A model generated the notes under the pieces. The model saw only the letters and a list, made by a program, of their open reading frames with translations. It was not told the DNA's origin and did no database searches. The translations under genes were made by a program, and so were the position numbers. Source: Anaerolineae bacterium (GTDB lineage Bacteria; Chloroflexota; Anaerolineae; JAAYZQ01). Taken from it: 11,258 bases of DNA. Shown here piece by piece: positions 6,342 to 11,258 of the stretch (within the stretch, counting starts at the first letter, position 1; every line of letters starts with the position of its first letter). The stretch covers positions 1-11,258 of the forward strand of contig JAFGOG010000279.1 of NCBI GenBank assembly GCA_016926595.1. Reading direction: 5' to 3'.

Positions 6342-6950
6342 TTACCTGGTCCGGCGGCGGACGACGATGCCAACGCCCAGGAAGGCGACGCCCAGGAAGG
6401 CCAGGCCGCCGACGATGACCGGCGCCGGCAGGTTGATGCCGGTACCGGGGGGCAGGCCGGTGACCCACTCTCTGTTGTTGGGGTCGAGGGGGCAGTTGCC
6501 GGCGTTGTCCAGGATCCGGATGCGGAACTTCCAGCCGCCGGCGCCGTCGCAGCACATTTCGTACAGGACGGCGGTCTCGCCGGCCGGCACCTTGCCGAGC
6601 AGCTCGTCCTTGCACAGCTCTTTCTCGACGTCGATCTGGCAGGCTTCACAGTCGGTGCACTCGGGGTGTTTCAGGATAAAGGGAGCGCAGCCGGTGCCGG
6701 TGCGGTTGGGGCACTCGACCTGGCGGTTGATGACGACGTAGTAGGGCGGCGTCTCCAGCAAGCACTCTTTCGACTTTTCGAGATCGTCGGGGCAAGGGCC
6801 GGTCAGGCTGATGCCGACGCAGGGGTCGCTGGGGCAGGGAGCGGGAGGCGGAGGGCAGCAGCCACAACAATCGGCATGGGCTGCAGCCGCCACCACCAGC
6901 AACACCGCCAGCGCGACCAGCAACGCTACAATTCGCACAACGGAACGCAT
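6342..6950 (-). CDS. Secreted cysteine-rich protein with C-terminal membrane/sorting-like tail
   Basis: 202 residues, no family recognised. Seen: a Sec signal peptide (MRSVVRIV then a long hydrophobic run) with a likely cut after AHA at residue 26. The mature region opens with DCCGCC and a Pro-rich stretch and carries 17 cysteines in all, several as CxxC or paired. The C-terminus has LPAP at 174-177, a hydrophobic segment rich in Gly, Leu, Val and Phe at 178-197, and a closing RRRTR. That layout resembles surface-sorting tails or a simple membrane anchor. The start is set by GGAAGGAGGAG about 7 bases upstream. The cysteines suggest disulfide-bonded or metal-binding extracellular structure. 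Both neighbours point away functionally, so context gives no role. Confidence 0.8.
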   Translation of the reverse strand: MRSVVRIVALLVALAVLLVVAAAAHADCCGCCPPPPAPCPSDPCVGISLTGPCPDDLEKSKECLLETPPYYVVINRQVECPNRTGTGCAPFILKHPECTDCEACQIDVEKELCKDELLGKVPAGETAVLYEMCCDGAGGWKFRIRILDNAGNCPLDPNNREWVTGLPPGTGINLPAPVIVGGLAFLGVAFLGVGIVVRRRTR

Positions 6951-6977
6951 AATGTACTCCTCCTTCCTCGTGTAGGA

Positions 6978-6996
6978 TGGCCCGGTCTACGGGCCA
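6978..6996. promoter_or_regulatory. 19-base palindrome upstream of the cysteine-rich gene
   Basis: TGGCCCG and CGGGCCA form perfect 7-bp arms around a 5-base spacer. On the minus strand it directly follows a -35-like TTGACC (6997-7002). No good -10 hexamer sits next to the palindrome on its downstream side. It could be an operator or a hairpin in the leader of the leftward gene; the sequence does not decide. The rest of 6951-7101 has no other clear signal. Confidence 0.35.
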
Positions 6997-7101
6997 GGTC
7001 AAGGGATCAACTGTTCATCTCTCGACGGTTAGATCACCCCCTCTCTCCCTGTCAGAAGCAACCCAGGTCGCTGGTACGAAATGGACAACGAAAAGCAGGT
7101 C

Positions 7102-8433
7102 TCATGGCGACGGCTCGCCGGTCAGCTCGGCCAGGTGACGGCGGATTTGGAGCCGCGTCGCCTCGTCCGGAGCGGTGATCAAGGCCTGCTCGAAGGCGGT
7201 CATGGCCTCGGCAGACCGGTTCAAGGTCTTGTAGGCCAGGCCCAGGAAAAAGTAGGCCGGGCTATAGTCCGGGTCTAATTGCAGGGCGTGGTAGAGCGGC
7301 GGCAGGGCCGCTTCCGGCTGGTGTGAGTTCAACGCTACCGCGCCCAGCACGGCATAGGCCGGGGCAAGATCGCCGCCAGCGGCGAGCGCCTGGCGGGCGG
7401 CGTCGGCGGCCTGGGCCATCTGTCCGGTTTCGTAATAGGCGATGGCCATGTTGGCCTGGGTGGTGGGCTGGTCGTCGCCCAGGGCCAGGGCGGTTTGGTA
7501 GTGGAGCAGGGCCTGGTCGTCGCGGTCGAGGGCCTGGAGGCTGAAAGCCAGGTTGCGCTCGGCGATGGCGTTGCCGGGCTCGAGCTCTAACGCCTTTTCG
7601 AAAGCGGCGACGGCGCGGTCGTAGGCTCCTTGATCGGCATAGACGACGCCCAGGTTGTTATAGACCTCGGGCAGGTCGGGCGCCAGGGCGAGCGCCGCCT
7701 GAAAGGTCTGCTCGGCGATGGCGATGTTGCCCCGCTGGTAGTAGAGGTTGCCCAGGGCCAGGCGGGGGTTGGCGTCGGATGGGGTCAGGCCGGCGGCCAG
7801 GGTCCAGGCGGCGTGGGCGCAGCCGGAGTGGTCGCCCTGCTGGCACCATTGGCCGATGGCCATCGGCCCGACGGCGAGGGCCTGGCGGGCAGCCGGCAGG
7901 GCCAGGACGAGCAGGCACAGGACAAGGATGAGCGCGGCGGCGAGGGGCAAGGCGACGCGGCGGCGAGGGGCAGGGTGGGGCGCTTGCTGGCGCGGCGCGG
8001 AGCGGTCCAAGGCAGCCGCCAGGTCGGCGCGGCGAAGGAACCAGACTTGACACGGGGTGAGGGCCTGGAGCAGGGCTTCGTTGGGCTGGCTGCGGAGGAG
8101 CATCGCCTCGCCGAAGGTATCGCCCGGCCGCAAGACGGCGTCGGGCGGGCGGCCAGGCTCGGCGCGGCCGTAGGCGGCGACCTGGCCGGCCACGATTAGC
8201 CCCAGGCTATCGGCGTGGGCGCGGCGCGGCAGGATGACCTGGCCGGGCTGGTAGGTGTAGCGCAGCGCCAGGCGGTGGATGTCGGCGGGCGGTAGGGGCT
8301 GGCCACCAAGCACCGCCTCCAGGCGCCGACCGATGAGGCGGCCAGCCTGGGACGGGCTCAACCGCGCTGTCGAGTCTGGAGCGCCGCCGGCGCGCGACGA
8401 CGCCGACGGGATCGGATGGCTGGTGATGGCCAT
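7102..8433 (-). CDS. Membrane protein with cyclic-nucleotide-binding-like domain and six TPRs
   Basis: 443 residues. Seen in order: a low-complexity N-terminus; a CRP/cNMP-binding-like beta domain at about 45-140 (PGQVILPRR, GLIVAGQV, then PGDTFGEAMLL with FGE at 107-109); a Pro/Arg linker; one membrane segment at about 160-180 preceded by RRR; and six back-to-back 34-residue TPRs at 222-425 with a short helical cap. By the positive-inside rule the sensor-like domain is cytoplasmic and the TPRs lie outside. The phosphate-binding Arg of true cAMP sites (FGE...PR) is Asn118 here, so cAMP binding is doubtful. Start is ATG 8433, with AAGGAG 4 bases away and a consensus promoter just upstream; an in-frame ATG at 8640 lies upstream of that promoter. 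Likely a scaffold for protein assembly; partners unknown. Confidence 0.82.
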   Translation of the reverse strand: MAITSHPIPSASSRAGGAPDSTARLSPSQAGRLIGRRLEAVLGGQPLPPADIHRLALRYTYQPGQVILPRRAHADSLGLIVAGQVAAYGRAEPGRPPDAVLRPGDTFGEAMLLRSQPNEALLQALTPCQVWFLRRADLAAALDRSAPRQQAPHPAPRRRVALPLAAALILVLCLLVLALPAARQALAVGPMAIGQWCQQGDHSGCAHAAWTLAAGLTPSDANPRLALGNLYYQRGNIAIAEQTFQAALALAPDLPEVYNNLGVVYADQGAYDRAVAAFEKALELEPGNAIAERNLAFSLQALDRDDQALLHYQTALALGDDQPTTQANMAIAYYETGQMAQAADAARQALAAGGDLAPAYAVLGAVALNSHQPEAALPPLYHALQLDPDYSPAYFFLGLAYKTLNRSAEAMTAFEQALITAPDEATRLQIRRHLAELTGEPSP

Positions 8434-8461
8434 CGCTCTCCTTACACCTCCTGGTGACATA

Positions 8462-8490
8462 ATTCTACCACATATCGCCACGAATGTCAA
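8462..8490 (-). promoter_or_regulatory. Consensus sigma-70-type promoter for the TPR gene
   Basis: On the minus strand TTGACA (8490-8485) is followed by exactly 17 bases and TAGAAT (8467-8462), a near-perfect vegetative promoter. Transcription would start near 8455, giving a leader of about 22 bases that still contains AGGAGG and AAGGAG before ATG 8433. Confidence 0.75.
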
Positions 8491-8505
8491 TAACCATATG
8501 TTGAC
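8486..8505. promoter_or_regulatory. Dyad overlapping the -35 box, candidate operator
   Basis: GTCAA (8486-8490) and TTGAC (8501-8505) are inverted around 10 bases containing CATATG. The left arm overlaps the -35 hexamer of the leftward promoter, a typical repressor position. The arms are only 5 bp, so chance is possible. Confidence 0.35.
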
Positions 8506-8590
8506 CATTTTTGGAGGAGAGGGCTGCTGACCCTGGCGCAGGCCTGGAACCTGCGGGAGGGTGAGGGTGGCTATAGGTTGACCGTTGGGG

Positions 8591-8620
8591 TTGGCGATTT
8601 CGGGGAAAGTGGGGTATAAT
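8591..8620 (+). promoter_or_regulatory. Promoter for the sortase gene, predicting a leaderless transcript
   Basis: TTGGCG (8591-8596), 18 bases, then a perfect TATAAT (8615-8620). The expected start of transcription, about 7 bases on, falls on or next to the A of ATG 8627. No ribosome-binding site fits between, so the message is probably leaderless. Confidence 0.65.
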
Positions 8621-8626
8621 GGCGGC

Positions 8627-9409
8627 ATGGAGGCTGGCAAGGTTAGGGGCGAGGTTGGAACCGGGATCAGGCCACGACGCCGGGCCGGCCGGTGGGTGGG
8701 GAACGCGTTCCTGGCTGTGGGAGGGCTGTTGGTGGCCGCGGCGGCGCTGTATGGGGCGTATGCCGCGCTGACGAACTGGCTGATCGGACAGGATCGCTAC
8801 CTGCTCGACGGCGGCGTGGCGCGGCTGTCGGTGCCGGCGCCGACGCTGACGCCCTCGCCGACGCCGACGGCCACCGCCCCACCGACGCCCACGCCCACGC
8901 CCACGCCCACGCCTCTGCCGGCGCCGCCGCCGGCGCCGGTGCAGATCCAGATCCCGGCCATCGGGGTGAAACGGTCGATCATCGCCCTGCCGCGGACGAT
9001 CGACCGGGCGACCGGGGGCTGGACGTGGGACACGAAGAAGCTGTTTCGCTCAGGCCGGAGCGACCTGGTAGGCCACTGGCAGGGCTCGGCCTACCCCGGG
9101 CAGGAAGGGAATATGATCCTGGTCGGCCACAACTATGGCTATGGGTACAACGGGGTGTTTGTGTCGCTGGGCCGGCTGAGGGCGGGCAACGAGGTTATCG
9201 TGGTGAACAAGGCGGGGCAGACGTTCCGCTACCGGGTGACGAAGGTGCAGCGGGTCAAGTGGCGAACGAAGGATTTCACCGAGCTGACGCAACACCTGGC
9301 CTTTCTGACACCCGGCGGACCGGAACGGGTGACGCTGGTGAGCTGCGCCGGGGCGGACGTGGAACCGTTTCCGGAGCGGGTGTATGTAGTCGCAGAGCGG
9401 GCGCGATAG
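8627..9409 (+). CDS. Sortase family transpeptidase
   Basis: 260 residues. Sortases are membrane-bound cysteine transpeptidases that attach surface proteins to the cell envelope or polymerise them. Seen: a basic N-terminus, a membrane helix at about 26-48, a Pro-Thr linker at 70-104, then the catalytic domain. His168 lies in LVGHNYGYGYNGVF, Cys240 in TLVSCAG and Arg251 in PERVYVVAE, the full catalytic triad in the right order. The type II membrane topology fits sortases of classes D, E and F; the exact class cannot be assigned by eye. Start ATG 8627 is chosen because a TATAAT box ends 6 bases upstream; the TTG at 8585 in the same frame lies before that promoter. It is followed after 32 bases by the barrel-amidase gene, so they are probably co-transcribed. 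The cognate substrate is not evident. Confidence 0.88.
   Translation: MEAGKVRGEVGTGIRPRRRAGRWVGNAFLAVGGLLVAAAALYGAYAALTNWLIGQDRYLLDGGVARLSVPAPTLTPSPTPTATAPPTPTPTPTPTPLPAPPPAPVQIQIPAIGVKRSIIALPRTIDRATGGWTWDTKKLFRSGRSDLVGHWQGSAYPGQEGNMILVGHNYGYGYNGVFVSLGRLRAGNEVIVVNKAGQTFRYRVTKVQRVKWRTKDFTELTQHLAFLTPGGPERVTLVSCAGADVEPFPERVYVVAERAR
8885..8913 (+). repeat. Hexanucleotide tandem repeat in the sortase linker
   Basis: About 4.8 copies of ACGCCC in a row, coding for Thr-Pro pairs in the linker between membrane helix and catalytic domain. The unit length equals two codons, so gain or loss of units changes linker length without shifting the frame. Confidence 0.8.
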
Positions 9410-9441
9410 GTTACAGATTCCAGATAGCGAAGGAGCCAAAG

Positions 9442-11226
9442 ATGATCGATCTCAAGGGGGTGCAAGTTCCAGATCATTACAACGGCATCGGGATGCACGA
9501 TACGGCCGGTGCGGAGGTAGCAACCTTTTCTTACCAGGAAGCCAAGGCGCACGCCAAGGAGCTGCGCGATCACGGCATCACGTTGTACAAGCTGTTCGGG
9601 GGGACGACGAAGGTGACCCGGGCCAAGGCGTACGTCGATGCGGGGATCACGGTGGCGATGCGCTTTTGGGTGTATATACCGTGGGGCCGGCCGCCTGGTT
9701 CGTGGGTGACGCCCACGGACCAGATCAAGCAGTTCGTGGATGTGGGGGTGCAGATGTTCGAGCTGGGCTGGAACGAGTTCAATATCGCCGCCGAGTGGCC
9801 CAACGAGAATGTCCCCGGCGATCCGGCCAAGATCGCCCGCGCTGTGGTGGACGCCTGGGAGGTGGGGCTGGGCGCCTGCGTCGGCGCGCCCGGCGCCGTT
9901 CCCCTGTTTCCGAGTAATACGCCGGGCGGGAACGTGGATCACCGGCTGTGCTACCCGGCGATCGTGGACGAACTGACGAGGCGCGGGCTGCTGCACACGG
10001 TCCAGCACGTGTCCTGCCACCCGCGGCCGCACAACAACCCGCCCGATACGGTGTGGACGGCGACCAACACGGTCACGTTCGACGAGTGGCGCTGGATCCG
10101 AGATCAGTTCAACAACGGCTGCTATCTGTGGGCGATGGAGCATGGCTACAGCCTCAAGGACGACCAGAATCATAACTACCCACAGATCGACCTGAGCATG
10201 TGGACAGAGTATAACTGGAACCTGTTCACGCGGATGAATCCAGAACACGCGCAGGCGATCGAGCCGCAGCTCGCCGGGGTGATGTATTGGGTCGAACGGG
10301 GCTGGGGCCATTGGGGCGCCTGGGGTAAGGATGCGCTGGTCGATTCGCCGGTCCCGGAGATGCCGGCGCCATCGCCGCTGTGGATACGGATGGGCGAGCG
10401 GAAGGACGAGCTGGCGTTCAGCCGGTACGGTGAGCTGGTCGCCGAGCCGGTGGAGCCGCCGATCATCGATCTGACGGAGGCGCTGCCGTGGCGCCCGAAT
10501 ACGTCTCGCTGGCTCAAGCGCGACGGGTACGATTTCGTGGTGGTGCACCACACGGGGAACGATTACCAGGGCGAGACGCAGGAGGAGATGACGACGGTTA
10601 TCGAAAAGATCAACACGTTCGTCACCCGCTATTGGAAGTGGCCGCGGATCGGCGATCACTATGTGATCGACCCGCAGGGACGGGCATACCAGGTGAACGA
10701 TGTGCTGGACGTGGTCTTTCACGCCGGCAAGGGCAACGCGCGCGGGGTGGGCATCTGCCTGTTGGGGGCGCTGCACCGCCACCCGCCGACCGAGGAGCAG
10801 ATGACAACGCTGCGCCGGCTGCGGCAGAAGCTGAATGTGCCAGCCCGGCCGCACTTTGACTTTGTCAATACGCAATGCCCGGGGCGGGCGTGGTGGGCGG
10901 AGAAGGCGGAGCTGGTGAACACGCCGATCGACGAGGCGCCGCCGGTGGAGCCGCCGGGGACGCTGTACGTGGTGGAGGTGACTTACCAGGCGGGCCTGCC
11001 GCTGATCGCCGGCAGTTATCCGGAGGCCAACAAGCAGTTGACGATCGAGGGGGCGCGCGGGAACAAGGTCACGGTCATAACCGGCAGCAAGGCGGAGTGG
11101 GGACCGGGCGGGTTTGAGGTGTACGCGATGCCGCCGGGGGCGGCGCACACGATCACGGTCGAGGAGGCGGAGTATGCGGTGCAGGCGGGCGACGGGCTGA
11201 CGATCGTGGCGTGGAAAGAGGCGTAG
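9442..11226 (+). CDS. TIM-barrel glycosidase-like / zinc amidase fusion protein
   Basis: 594 residues. The N-terminal 310 or so residues look like a glycoside hydrolase TIM barrel: a strand ending FELGWNEFN with Glu112, and WAMEHGYS with Glu233, as possible acid/base and nucleophile. A linker follows, then an amidase_2/peptidoglycan-recognition domain at about 356-495. Its zinc ligands are His369 (VVVHHTG), His471 and Cys479 (H-x7-C before PG), with Thr477 as in PGRP amidases; the position of the catalytic Tyr holds Asp405. A C-terminal beta-rich domain (about 508-594) closes the protein. Predicted role: peptidoglycan or glycopeptide cleavage. No signal peptide or membrane helix is visible. 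Start ATG 9442 follows AAGGAG at 9430-9434; the frame stays open back to 8692, but that stretch overlaps the sortase and is Gly/Arg-rich shadow. An endolysin-like or phage-derived origin is an alternative. Confidence 0.8.
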   Translation: MIDLKGVQVPDHYNGIGMHDTAGAEVATFSYQEAKAHAKELRDHGITLYKLFGGTTKVTRAKAYVDAGITVAMRFWVYIPWGRPPGSWVTPTDQIKQFVDVGVQMFELGWNEFNIAAEWPNENVPGDPAKIARAVVDAWEVGLGACVGAPGAVPLFPSNTPGGNVDHRLCYPAIVDELTRRGLLHTVQHVSCHPRPHNNPPDTVWTATNTVTFDEWRWIRDQFNNGCYLWAMEHGYSLKDDQNHNYPQIDLSMWTEYNWNLFTRMNPEHAQAIEPQLAGVMYWVERGWGHWGAWGKDALVDSPVPEMPAPSPLWIRMGERKDELAFSRYGELVAEPVEPPIIDLTEALPWRPNTSRWLKRDGYDFVVVHHTGNDYQGETQEEMTTVIEKINTFVTRYWKWPRIGDHYVIDPQGRAYQVNDVLDVVFHAGKGNARGVGICLLGALHRHPPTEEQMTTLRRLRQKLNVPARPHFDFVNTQCPGRAWWAEKAELVNTPIDEAPPVEPPGTLYVVEVTYQAGLPLIAGSYPEANKQLTIEGARGNKVTVITGSKAEWGPGGFEVYAMPPGAAHTITVEEAEYAVQAGDGLTIVAWKEA

Positions 11227-11232
11227 GGGGCT

Positions 11233-11258
11233 AGATTCTTCGCTGCGCTCAGAATGAC
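11233..11258. repeat. Dispersed 26-base repeat, copy 2 (may continue past window)
   Basis: Begins AGATTCTTCGCTGCGCTCAG and matches 2623-2648 at 24 of 26 positions. It starts 6 bases after the amidase stop codon and runs to the window end, so its full extent is unknown. The ATTCT/AGAAT arms are intact. Confidence 0.7.

Noticed and set aside
6409..6440. LPAP tail of the cysteine-rich protein as an LPXTG sortase signal
   Set aside because: It lacks the Thr-Gly cleavage pair, so it cannot be called a substrate of the sortase in the window.
8434..8640. Longer N-terminus for the TPR protein starting at 8640
   Set aside because: It would begin upstream of a consensus promoter and overlap the sortase start; ATG 8433 has good ribosome sites.
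8692..9441. N-terminal extension of the barrel-amidase frame
   Set aside because: It lies entirely within the sortase gene in another frame, is Gly/Arg/Ala-rich, and AAGGAG before ATG 9442 marks the real start.
9229..11148. 639-residue minus-strand frame opposite sortase and amidase
   Set aside because: Arg/His/Pro/Leu-rich shadow of two genes with recognisable catalytic motifs; no ribosome site or family features.

Overview
The window is GC-rich, densely coding bacterial DNA with no rRNA, tRNA, transposase or CRISPR array visible. The gene repertoire suggests a member of the Chloroflexota, Anaerolineae-like, probably from a metagenome. Pointers are lipoproteins with Ala/Pro/Thr linkers, a sortase with a Pro-Thr linker, a barrel-amidase fusion without a signal peptide, and several families of short palindromic intergenic repeats. 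The taxonomic call is an inference.

Left block (90-6124, all + strand): a PIG-L (LmbE-like) deacetylase, a lipoprotein sugar-binding protein, two MalF/MalG-type permeases, and a lipoprotein GH18 chitinase that starts 7 bases after the second permease. Read together this is a candidate chitin or N-acetylglucosamine-glycan scavenging locus: the surface chitinase cuts the polymer, the ABC importer takes up oligosaccharides, and the PIG-L enzyme may remove N-acetyl groups inside the cell. No ATPase subunit, hexosaminidase or regulator gene lies in the window. A LacI/GalR-type half-site pair (AACCGGTT) precedes the binding-protein gene.

Middle block (6125-7101): a 217-base convergent gap holding two repeat elements, then a leftward gene for a secreted cysteine-rich protein of unknown function. 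It has a signal peptide and a C-terminal LPAP + hydrophobic + Arg-cluster tail that resembles a surface-sorting signal.

Right block (7102-11226): a divergent pair of transcription units. Leftward is a protein with a degenerate cyclic-nucleotide-binding-like domain, one membrane segment and six exact 34-residue TPRs. Rightward is a sortase followed after 32 bases by a 594-residue fusion of a glycoside-hydrolase-like TIM barrel with a zinc amidase (peptidoglycan-recognition fold). The 193-base gap between them carries a consensus promoter for each direction, and the sortase promoter predicts a leaderless message.

Five kinds of short intergenic elements, several of them palindromic and two present as two copies each, sit between genes, including inside the ABC operon. 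No clearly new system is proven. The most unusual items are the sensor-TPR / sortase / barrel-amidase divergon, the sorting-like tail, and the density of small repeats.
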